Positions 1 through 8,387 of a stretch of 64,000 bases of DNA are shown piece after piece. The notes under the pieces are model-generated. The model was not told the DNA's origin, made no database searches, and was given only the letters and a program-made list of their open reading frames with translations. The DNA is taken from assembly GCA_030761205.1 (NCBI GenBank), contig JAULJL010000001.1:38511145-38575144 (forward strand). The letters run 5' to 3'. Within the stretch, counting starts at the first letter, position 1, and the number at the start of each line of letters is the position of its first letter. The stretch comes from Fremontodendron californicum. Lineage: Eukaryota; Streptophyta; Magnoliopsida; Malvales; Malvaceae. Position numbers and translations under genes: made by a program.

Positions 1-727
1 TTTCCAAATCATTCATGCTCACCACACTATTTTGTGGATCTTTCGGGGGTTTGCACCACTTCACAGGGAAGCCCCAATCCTTCTCCAATTTTAGCTCCAC
101 GATAAAAAACTTCGACCTTGTAATATGGTTGTTATTAGGAGCCTTCTCAACAACCACCTTATGGTGGGCACTTAGATAATAGTAACCATCTTTCTTCAGC
201 TTCAACTGATACAAGTTGCGAAAGGCGGTGTACAAGGGGACTTCGCCTCTCTTGCGATAGTTAAGGAAGTAGGCCACCATAACAGGCCAAGAAGACCCCG
301 TCAGTTGAGCAGCGACGATCCCATATCCTTCGAGACAAGTGAAAAAGAAATGGTTCAAAGGCAGGTGGAAGCCCTCTTTGAACATGTGCTTGAAGAAGAT
401 CACATTCCTCACACCATTCTCGATCTGGCTAGGACGCCGACCAGGGGCAGAGACGTAGAACTCGTAGCGGTAATTGAGGATATAAATACCACGAGTCAGT
501 ATCAGCACGCCAACCTCATCAACGATCATGGTGCAGGGAATATCATCATTCCACTCCATGTCATCATCGCCAGCAACTCCCCCACTGCCCTTAGAAGACG
601 TTTGGTCTACCTCCATGGCACCACCACCACCACCACCAACAACTCCAGCACCACCACTCGACCCAACATCATCATCAGCAGCCACCCTGGCCCTCTCATC
701 GATAGCATGGTCAATATCGTCTAACAT
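1..727 (-). CDS. Antisense extra ORF of a Tat-type retrotransposon (gypsy-type 'transposase' domain), 3'-truncated by window edge
   Basis: Reading the minus strand from the ATG at 725-727 gives 242 open codons running off the window edge. The N-terminus is acidic with a glycine run, coded by the CCA/CCACCA tract near 617-640. It is followed by a region typical of plant 'putative gypsy-type transposon' proteins (PF04195-like): a segment with FHLPLNHFFFTCLEGYGI, then LTGSSWPVMVAYFLNYRKRG and LYQLKLKKDGYYYLS. Such ORFs are known in Tat-lineage Ty3/gypsy elements, where some lie antisense between pol and the 3' LTR. That fits here, because the LTR at 1435-1918 shows by its polypurine tract that the element is on the + strand. 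Molecular function is unknown. No stop or frameshift is visible in the part present. Confidence 0.72.
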   Translation of the reverse strand, partial: MLDDIDHAIDERARVAADDDVGSSGGAGVVGGGGGGAMEVDQTSSKGSGGVAGDDDMEWNDDIPCTMIVDEVGVLILTRGIYILNYRYEFYVSAPGRRPSQIENGVRNVIFFKHMFKEGFHLPLNHFFFTCLEGYGIVAAQLTGSSWPVMVAYFLNYRKRGEVPLYTAFRNLYQLKLKKDGYYYLSAHHKVVVEKAPNNNHITRSKFFIVELKLEKDWGFPVKWCKPPKDPQNSVVSMNDLE

Positions 728-1434
728 ACTCTAGCCATCGGCATAGGATAAACTCTCCATCCTATCCAAAGTGTCGGAACCGTCGCTATCACTAATCCTC
801 ATCCCACAACAGGCAACAAAAACCACCATAAATCACACAAAAATCAAAATGAAAAGCAAGGAGAAACACCTAAAATACCTATGCAGCCTCAAATCGGCCT
901 TCTTGGAGTATGAACCAGCAAATTGGAGCACGATGCAGGCAGACCGGAGCACAATGCACTTTTAGAGACAAAACCGGTAGCACTTCGACAGCAAAAATCG
1001 AAACAACAGGTGACAAAGCCCTAAGACACCCCTATTTATGGCCAAACGACTTCTGAAAAGGTGCCTTACTGATCGCCCATCACACTACACGATGGTCGAC
1101 ACGTGGCAATTCCTCGGACAGCACGCTCAGCCTTTAAGGTTGGCATTGAAGACGAGCACATCAAACGTCACGTCGTACCAACCAAAGGACAGCAATAAAG
1201 CACAGAGGACCTTCTCGCTCGAATTCGAAGACACAGGCATCTTCGACACGCTACCTTTCGCTACACTATGAGGGAATAAACTCGCCATCTACGCCCTCGC
1301 CAAAAACCCAAACCCTAAAGGGCAAGTCCCATGCTTCCTCACCATGATAAGATGATCTCCACAGTATAAGGCAATGAATAGCTACAGGCTCATCGTCGAT
1401 CACTTTATAACCTCCACCTCGCCTGGGGGGCAAT
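728..1434. other. Tat element 3' non-coding region between antisense ORF and LTR
   Basis: This stretch has more GC than the DNA after 1919 and contains no convincing ORF; the short ORFs at 771-965 and 1038-1271 lack recognisable domains. It would hold the promoter of the antisense ORF, which reads leftward from 727, and it ends in the polypurine tract. It is treated as internal sequence of the retrotransposon. Confidence 0.5.
1424..1434 (+). other. Polypurine tract of the Tat element
   Basis: The purine-rich run TGGGGGGCAAT lies directly against the TG that opens the LTR. This is the normal plus-strand priming site position, so it sets the element orientation as + and makes the adjacent LTR the 3' LTR. 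Confidence 0.7.
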
Positions 1435-1918
1435 TGTTGAACCCATCTCGTCCACCAGACAAGCCCAACAGACTAACCCAACCTGAGCCCAACCAGGCGA
1501 GTCCAGGAACTGCCAGGAATCACTGAGGACAAAGGCCCAGGACACGTGGCGCCTCCCCTTCTCCTAGGGGTCACGTCTCCAGTCACCTCGACGTCTACCT
1601 GGGATAGTGCAGGGCATTAAATGTCACAGCCTGCAGACGATGAACATTAAATGCGGCCGTCTCCTCGACGAGGCCCCCCGAGGCCTCTTACATCAGACGA
1701 CCAATCAGAGTTGGGCACGTGGAACCAACAGGTCGCCCGACTCTCTATATATAGTCCTCCCAATGACTATTCCCGGTGAATCTCTCCCTCTCCAAACACT
1801 GACTTGGGCATCGGAACGTGTCCCGGAGTTCAACCTCCGATGCCCTCTGACCTACTTTCCTTGCTCGCAGGACCTCAAATCACCATGAGCACCTCCTCGA
1901 CACAAAAAGACATCAACA
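1435..1918 (+). repeat. 3' LTR of a Tat-type Ty3/gypsy retrotransposon (484 bp)
   Basis: The repeat opens with TGTTGA and closes with TCAACA, a perfect 6-bp inverted terminal pair. It has a TATATATA box at 1746-1753 in the + orientation and is preceded by a polypurine tract. GC content drops sharply at its right edge. The 5' LTR and matching target duplication lie outside the window, so LTR age cannot be estimated. Confidence 0.78.
1746..1753 (+). promoter_or_regulatory. TATA box in the Tat LTR
   Basis: TATATATA sits about 310 bp into the LTR, the usual U3/R position, and reads in the orientation predicted by the polypurine tract. Confidence 0.5.
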
Positions 1919-3395
1919 GAATATATAATACAAATGGAGTAAAAAGAAATAAGCTTTATACAAATTTTAAAAGTTATTTATACTAACTACTAGAATTTGC
2001 ATACCCATTATGTGGGTAAAGAGTTTTTTTTAGCAAAGTAATTATTTTTTAAAAGAGAAAGTAATTTTTTTAGATAATTTTTTAATATAAAAATGAATAA
2101 ATATTTTAAATCAGAAACTTGTTTAAAAAAAAAACATAAAAAAGACATTAACTTATTTTATAATCATTATAAATTTTTTTTTTTAAATTGATAATTTCAT
2201 CAACTGAATTGGTGTCACTTGACTCGTGACACCAACTCAGTCACTCATTTTTACACAGTCACTCCTTTTACAATAGTATAGATATAGATAGCTAAAATGG
2301 TTGACTGAGTTTAGTATCACGAGTCAAGTGACACAAATTCAGTTGATAATTTAAAAAAAAAGAAATCAAATAAATTTATAATATTAAATAATAAAATTGG
2401 GTATTAAATTATTAATGTCATTTAATTTTTTTATAAAATAATATTTAAATAAAAATACATATTTCTTAAAAATTACTATTTTTAAAAAAAATTTACCTTC
2501 TATAACTTATTACTTTTTTTTCAGTGAATGTAATATATTCTAATGAATAACAATGCATCTAGCCTTTTAATGCAAACCATTGTTAAAGTTTTATGATGTT
2601 CAACTATGTTTTTACATTTAATATGAGTTGATAAGAGAGAAAAAAAAAACTAATAAGTGATTTTTTTGAAATAATTAATGTTCAACCATGATTTTTATCA
2701 CTAATTTAGGAACATACTCATCAAACTACAAAGATGTATGTTCTTTGTTTAACAATTTTTTAAGCCATAACCCTTCAAAGTTAGGTCAAAATAAAATTCC
2801 AATTACTATAATTTATATGACATTTTCTTAATTGATTTAAAAAATTAGATTTTCATATAATTATTATTTTGACTATTACTATTTGTGTTCGAATAATATT
2901 ATTTGATGACTTATAAATTAAGAAATTTAATAATCTTATGAATAGTAAAATTAGTAATTTTTGTTGAATAAGTATAATTCCAATTTTTATTTATATAATA
3001 TATATTTAATATTATTGGAGATTGAATTCTAGTAAAAAAAATTAAGAATTCAATATTTTATTAAGAGATTACACGTTCAACTTATTTTATTTTTTTACGA
3101 ATTATTAAATTTATATTAAAACGTACTCCATCAACTACAAATAGATCTAGGTGTAAACAAATGCAAACATAATTTATAATTGGATTTGTTGTAAAGATAT
3201 TTTTTAAAGTTTAGCTAACTTGATATTTATAAGTATTTTTGTATTAAATATGTTAACTAATAATTAATATTATAAATTTTAATGTATTAGAGATTAATTA
3301 TTTAATATAATAACGTTAAAAATGAGATTAGGCACCCGTTAACAATATTATTCGTAATTAGTTACCGAAACATTTTACATTTTCTGGAAATTCCA
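1919..3395. other. AT-rich intergenic DNA with one MITE-like inverted repeat
   Basis: The stretch is very AT-rich, with A and T runs and no supported ORF. The only clear structure is the inverted repeat at 2199-2348. Confidence 0.7.
2190..2350. mobile_element. MITE-like element with about 45-bp terminal inverted repeats
   Basis: The left arm, from about 2199 to 2243, begins ATCAACTGAATTGGTGTCAC and recurs in inverted form at about 2300-2347, ending TCAGTTGAT, with only a few mismatches. The two arms enclose a short AT-rich loop. No coding capacity. Outer flanks (TTGATAAT / GATAATTT) are too simple for a confident target duplication. Confidence 0.6.
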
Positions 3396-3404
3396 GTAAT
3401 TTTC

Positions 3405-3720
3405 AAGTTTTTTTATCAGAATACTGCTGTTTTATTTTTTATTTACCGAATTATCGCTGTTTTTAAATTAATTCCCAAAATCCGCTCCTTTTAAAATCAG
3501 CTAGGAATCGCCATCTCCCATGATGATTTTTCAACGTAAATTTTTTTTTTTTAAATTGAAAAAATACCAAAGAAAATTGCCATGGGGGTGGCAATTTCCC
3601 TTGGTTAATTTGAAAAAAAATTCAAAAAATACCAAGGGAAATCGCCACCTCCGTGGCAATTTCCCTCGGTTTTTTTTTTTTTTACAATTTTATTTAAAAT
3701 TTATAATTTAACCGTTTGAA
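3405..3720 (+). repeat. MULE left terminal inverted repeat
   Basis: It begins near TTTTTTTATCAGAAT and ends near AACCGTTTGA; the inverted partner is 19619-19919. It contains two adjacent short hairpins: 3558-3605, with arms ending CCATGG/GGTGGCAA, and 3634-3670, arms of about 18 bp around CTCC. Confidence 0.85.
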
Positions 3721-4485
3721 AAAAAATATATACAATTTTTTTTAAATTTTGTATTTTAAATTTAAAAATTACAAACGGGTATAAAAAAAATTACCTTCGT
3801 TTGTTTTTTAAAATAATATAAGAGAATATTATAATTTTTTAATTAAAAAATATTATTTTAATTATAAAAAATAATATTTTATTTCTTACTTAAATTTTTA
3901 TAAAAAAATTATATTTCTTATTAAAATTTTATATAAAAAATGTATTTCTTATTTAAATTTAAATATAAAAAACATTTTTTTTCTTAATTAAATTAGTTAT
4001 AAATTAAAATTTGATTTCTTATTTAAATTTTATATGTGAGATCTGTAACAAACGGTTATAAAAAAAATACCTTGGTTTGTTTTTATTTTTTTCAAATATA
4101 GATACAAAAATTTATAATTTATTTAATTTTATAAAAAGTATAATATAATTTTTATTGAAATTTTATAAGAAATAAAATTTATTTTATTATTTTAATTTTA
4201 TATAAAAAATAAAAAATTATTTCTTTTTAAAATTTTAAAAAAATTAATTTTTATTAAAATTATATATAAAAAATTATTTCTTATTTAAATTTTATATAAA
4301 ATAAAAATTTATTTCTTTTTAAAATTTTATTTAAAAAAATGTATTTTCTTATTAAAATTTTATAAAAATTAAAATTTTATTTCTTATTTAAATTTTATAT
4401 AAATTAAAATTTGATTTCTTATATTAAATTTATACAAATTAAAAATTAATTTCTTATATTAAATTTATATAATTTTATGCTGCAT
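3721..4485. other. AT-rich subterminal MULE region
   Basis: Almost pure A/T with repeated motifs of the type ATTTCTTATTTAAATTTTATAT. An ACAAACGG..CCTTGGTTTG motif appears near 3768-3805 and again near 4048-4080. No gene is seen. Confidence 0.6.
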
Positions 4486-4935
4486 AAAATATTGAAATTG
4501 GATTCCTTCTCCAATGGATGAGACTAATGATTTAGGGTTAGGGTTTCAGCTATTTTTCAGTAAATCAAATGAAAATATTGAAATTGGATTCCTTCTGCAA
4601 TGGATGGGACTAATGATTTAGGGTTAAGGTAGGGTTTCAGCTATTTTTCAGTCAATCAAATGTTGCAGAAAAATATTGGAATTGGATTCCTTCTGCAATG
4701 GGTGGGACTAATGATTTAGGGTTAGGGATAGGTTTCAACTATTATTCAGTCAATCAAATGCTGCAGAAAATATTGAAATTGGATTCCTTCTGCAATGGAC
4801 GGGACTAATGATTTAGGGTTAGGGATAGGTTTTAGTTATTTTCCAGTCAATCAAATGCTGCAGCAAAAATATTGGAATTGGATTCCTTCTGCAATGGATG
4901 GGACTATTAGACAGTCCAGTGCAAAGGATGGGATT
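4486..4935. repeat. Subterminal tandem repeat, about 95-bp unit, 4.5 copies
   Basis: Successive units start at about 4486, 4572, 4668, 4767 and 4864, the last partial. Each begins AAAATATTGRAATTGGATTC and contains GGGACTAATGATTTAGGG. The first four include telomere-like TTTAGGGTTAGGG cores (interrupted in copy 2). They lie upstream of the transposase start at 5227, where maize MuDR carries promoter and transposase-binding DNA. Confidence 0.85.
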
Positions 4936-5226
4936 TATCATCAGTTTTTGCATTGAATGAGTTATCAGTTTTTCAGTCAGTTAACCCTAGCCAAAAAATA
5001 GGAATCAAATTCCATCCTGTACAAATTATGAGATTTGTCATCCGGTACAACACAATGAACCATTATAAATTCATAAAACTGATGAAGGTTTACAATACCT
5101 CCCTACAACAGTTTTTCAATCAGATTTTTTCTGAGTGTTAATACCTCATCATTCTCTATTTCTTATTTCTTTTGCTCAGTGATAATACCTCAATTCTCAT
5201 CTTTCTCAGTTTCATTACTAAACAAC

Positions 5227-5600
5227 ATGAGCAACAGAGTGATCGCATTGGTCTACTATAATAGCCAAATTCATAATACTGATGAAGATGCTACCTTTGA
5301 TTGTGAACGTCCTAAAAGCTTTCGTGTTGATGAAGACGTCACATTAGAGGAACTGAAGCTGCAAATTCTTACAAAAATTAAAGCTGTAAATAGCAAAAGA
5401 GTTTCAGAGATTAAGTATAGGCATCATCTTTCTATTGGTGAAAGATGTGTCCGATATAGAACATTTTCACTTGAAGATGATGATGATGTCAGATGCATGT
5501 TTTATGCTCACGAGACATTTGCAAATGTTGGTGTACTTGAGTTATATGCTGACATAGAGGATGTTCACGATGATTGTGGGCCTTCAAATGTTCGCACTAC
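5227..5600 (+). pseudogene. mudrA-type MULE transposase, 5' part (N-terminal PB1-like region), cut off by a retrotransposon
   Basis: The ATG at 5227 has AACAAC just upstream, and opens a reading frame that starts MSNRVIALVYYN. It runs for about 125 codons and resembles the N-terminal PB1-like region of plant MuDR transposases, ending in an acidic segment (YADIEDVHDD). At 5600 it is interrupted by the TG of an LTR. The gene resumes at 14262 after the retrotransposon and its ACTAC duplication. An upstream in-frame start at 5179 gives a poor, AT-coded extension and was not chosen. The protein would bind MULE ends and catalyse cut-and-paste transposition; here it is broken. Confidence 0.8.
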
Positions 5601-7070
5601 TGATAACTCGTATAATTATATAGTTTTTAGTTATGTTTTATTATTGTTTTGTGTCAAATACGAGTTATTATTGTTTAGTCTAATTGTGTTTATGATCTTT
5701 TATATTTTTATGTAATTTGGTGTTTTTCACAAGTTTCTTTGAGTGATTTCAGATTACTAGTATTAAGGGCAAATCCAGTTCAGTTCCAGTTCCGACACCT
5801 TTTGCCATATCAGCTATATCTTGAGTTTCACTGAAGCAATAAGGCTGAACTTTGTATCCCTGCAAAGCTAAGAGGCATATCTATCTTTTTCATGTTTTAC
5901 ACTTCTTGAAACGGAGTCGTTTTCCCTAGCGAAATCGACCATCAAGTTGGCTGATGTGCAATGACGTCTGTTCTGCACCGTTTTGGTATTTTGACCATAT
6001 CTTCCGATCCACGTGCGCAAATGATCTGATTCCAACGGCTATGGATCCGTAACTGATAGGGGTATATTTTTCTAGAAGACCATTTTATCAGATCGAGCCT
6101 CCAACATTGACAAAATCGACCATCAAGCTGGCTGATCAGAATTGTCATACAATATGACGAAAATTGTTAGAAAAATGCACCCACCTATTATACCTACCTT
6201 TGAAATTTGTAAAGCTTGTCTCTTGTCATTTAGCCCTCCAAAATGTGTATAAATAGAGGGCCTTGGATGAGTATTGGGATACATTGATACATTGGTAGGA
6301 TATTAGCCATTGTAATAAAATTCTCTAAGTTTTCTTCTTCTTTCCTTTCTCTAGTTTTCTTTTTCTTTATTTTTCTTTTCATTTTCTTCATATCTAGTAT
6401 GTGTTGCTAATCATATTGTTGAGGTGATGAGGTGAAGCTTTTGGTAAATGCTAAGGTTAGTCTCTTAAACATGAGCTAAAATAAATCATCATTTAGTATA
6501 GATAATATTTTCTTTTGGTTTAAAATCATACTTGCAAAGTAGGGATCTTGATTCATTATTGACAATGAAAATGGCACAGTAAATGCTTGGTTTCATAACC
6601 TTGATTTGTTGTAGACATATACCTTGGCATAAGGAATGCTTGGACTCTTTTTGTGAGTTTTGAGGACACCAAATGAACATAATATCATATGCTATGGACG
6701 TTGGACAATTTGGACTGAATTGCTAAACCTTCCGATTGGAACCTCCCTTATGTGTGGATTTCAATTGTGTAATAAAACAAGATTAATCTTAGCATAACAC
6801 CAAGAGTGGATTCTCTAACCTCAACATCTTTTCTTATTGTTTTTTATATCTTGTTTAATTTCTTTTATATTTTGTTTATTTTGTTCTCTAATATCTTGTT
6901 TATCTTATTTTGTTGTTGATTCCCTAATATCTTGTTTACTTTCTTTGTCTTATATATTTATAAACTTATACTTACTAATACGCTTCCCTGTGGTTCGACC
7001 TCGGACACCCGAGAATTTATTACTTGAATATAACCTGCACTTGGGTTTACGACTCTTAATTGAGTTACCA
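5601..7070 (+). repeat. 5' LTR (1,470 bp) of the LOG-carrying retrotransposon
   Basis: It starts TGATAACTCG and ends GAGTTACCA. It is identical to 12787-14256 except G at 6455. The TATA box TATAAATA is at 6248-6255. A 24-nt direct repeat containing CGACCATCAAG and TGGCTGAT occurs at 5932-5955 and 6113-6136, upstream of the TATA box. Short ORFs inside it recur identically in the other LTR and have no recognisable domain. Confidence 0.95.
6248..6255 (+). promoter_or_regulatory. LTR TATA box
   Basis: TATAAATA followed by GAGGG is a good plant TATA box. It is the expected promoter for the genomic transcript of the retrotransposon. The same sequence is at 13434-13441 in the 3' LTR, where it could drive readout into the right half of the MULE transposase. 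Confidence 0.65.
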
Positions 7071-7079
7071 TCAAGTTTT

Positions 7080-7097
7080 TGGCGCCGTTGCCGGGGA
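7080..7097 (+). other. Primer-binding site, tRNA-Asp type
   Basis: TGGCGCCGTTGCCGGGGA lies 9 nt after the 5' LTR. It is complementary over 18 nt to the 3' end of plant tRNA-Asp including CCA. This primer is characteristic of the Athila/Tat group. Confidence 0.85.
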
Positions 7098-7131
7098 GGC
7101 AATACTAAGTATATAAGTTTATAAGTATATT

Positions 7132-7192
7132 TATTTTTATTGGCTGGTTATACCGCCTATTTTTATTTTTATTGGCTGGTTATACCGCCTAA
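7132..7192 (+). repeat. Tandem duplication in the retrotransposon leader
   Basis: TTTTTATTGGCTGGTTATAC (continuing CGCCTA) occurs twice in succession with about 33-bp spacing, between the primer-binding site and gag. The position is where dimerisation or packaging signals are usually found; that role is inference. Confidence 0.7.
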
Positions 7193-7307
7193 TTTTGTAT
7201 ATTAACTTTGTTTTATGCTTGTTTGGCGACGTGATTTTAGATCTCGTCGTTTAGTTAGATTTTATTGTGAAACTTTTTCAGGTAATCTTTCTAATACAAC
7301 TCCTACC

Positions 7308-8387
7308 ATGGCTGACAATGAAAGTGTTCATGCTGAAGATGAGAACAGACAAGTACGCACCATGCGTGACTACTTGCAACCAACTCGAAGCTCATCACCC
7401 TCTTGTTTTATTTTTCCTCTCAATGCAAACAACTTTCGTTTTAAACCAGGTATGATAGCTTTGCTTCCAAATTTCCATGGGTTAGAATCGGAAAGTGCTT
7501 ACTCGTTTCTAAAAGACTTCGAAGATGTATGTGTCACCTTTAATGACCAACAATGTACAAATGAAATTGTCAAGCTAAAATTATTTCCTTTTTCTTTAAA
7601 AGATAAAGCAAAAATTTGGCTTCATAATTTAAAACCAAGGTCAATTGGCACATGGCAAGAATTACAAACTGAGTTTCTAAAGAAATTTTTCCCAGCACAT
7701 AAAACTACTGCTTTGAAAAGACAGATTCAAAATTTCAATCAAAATCAAAATGAAGCATTTTTTCAGTGCTGGGAGCATTTTAAAGATTTGTTAAGTTCTT
7801 GTCCACATCATGGTTTTGAAAAATGGCGTCTTATTAGTTTTTTTTATGAAAGTTTAACTCCCGAAACTAAACAATTTGTTGAAACAATGTGTAACGGTGA
7901 GTTTCTAGAAAAAGAACCTGAAGAAGCCTTTGACTACTTAGACCATTTGGCAGATAACTCTCAAGCCTGGCACACAGATAATTCCTCTAGATCTAATCTT
8001 GTTTCTAACAGAGGTAAATATCATTTTAGTCAAGAAGATGAGATAAAAGCTAAAGTAGCTAATTTGGCTAGAAAGATTGAAGCCATGGAACTTAGAGAAG
8101 TAAAAGAAGTCAAAACGGTTAAAAATGAAGAAAGTTGTGGAATTTGTGAAATCATGGGACACCCCACTTCTGAATGTCCAAACATTCCCATTCTTAAAGA
8201 AGCGTTGCATGATCAAGTAAATTCCATAAACACATTTAAAAAGCCTTTTCCTTCTCCTTACTCTGAAACGTATAACCCTGAATGGAGAAATCATCCCAAC
8301 TTCAGTTGGCGGAATAATAATCATGTTCAGGTACCACAATCTCAAAAGCCGGGCAACACTTTTTCCTATCAACCTTCACGTGTATAA
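7308..8387 (+). CDS. gag: Retrotransposon gag (Athila-like)
   Basis: The start at 7308 (ACCATGG context, MADNESVHAEDEN) is preferred over the upstream in-frame ATG at 7215, whose extension is basic and not typical. The protein is 359 aa to the TAA at 8385-8387. It has a retrotransposon gag domain (segments with AKIWLHNLKPRSI, FLKKFFPAHKT and EAFDYLDHLADNSQAW) and a CCHC zinc knuckle, CGICEIMGHPTSEC, at 8134-8175. Gag would form the particle and bind element RNA. The stop is in the same frame as the protease ORF that starts three nucleotides later, so gag and protease are separated only by one stop codon. Confidence 0.88.
   Translation: MADNESVHAEDENRQVRTMRDYLQPTRSSSPSCFIFPLNANNFRFKPGMIALLPNFHGLESESAYSFLKDFEDVCVTFNDQQCTNEIVKLKLFPFSLKDKAKIWLHNLKPRSIGTWQELQTEFLKKFFPAHKTTALKRQIQNFNQNQNEAFFQCWEHFKDLLSSCPHHGFEKWRLISFFYESLTPETKQFVETMCNGEFLEKEPEEAFDYLDHLADNSQAWHTDNSSRSNLVSNRGKYHFSQEDEIKAKVANLARKIEAMELREVKEVKTVKNEESCGICEIMGHPTSECPNIPILKEALHDQVNSINTFKKPFPSPYSETYNPEWRNHPNFSWRNNNHVQVPQSQKPGNTFSYQPSRV

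Noticed and set aside
305..724. Plus-strand 139-aa ORF with HGTTTTTTNNSSTTT
   Set aside because: It is the shadow of the antisense gypsy-type ORF; the Thr run is the reverse of the Gly run.
1607..1986. ORFs inside the Tat LTR
   Set aside because: They fall within U3/R of the LTR and have no recognisable domain.
4486..4935. Interstitial telomere block
   Set aside because: The TTTAGGG motifs occur once or twice per 95-bp unit, not as a continuous array; they belong to a MULE subterminal repeat.
4953..5141. 62-aa ORF before the MULE transposase
   Set aside because: AT-driven, lies in the likely 5' UTR, no domain.
5942..6680. Minus-strand ORFs in the LTR that recur at 13128-13866
   Set aside because: Their repetition reflects the LTR pair, not gene duplication; no domain seen.
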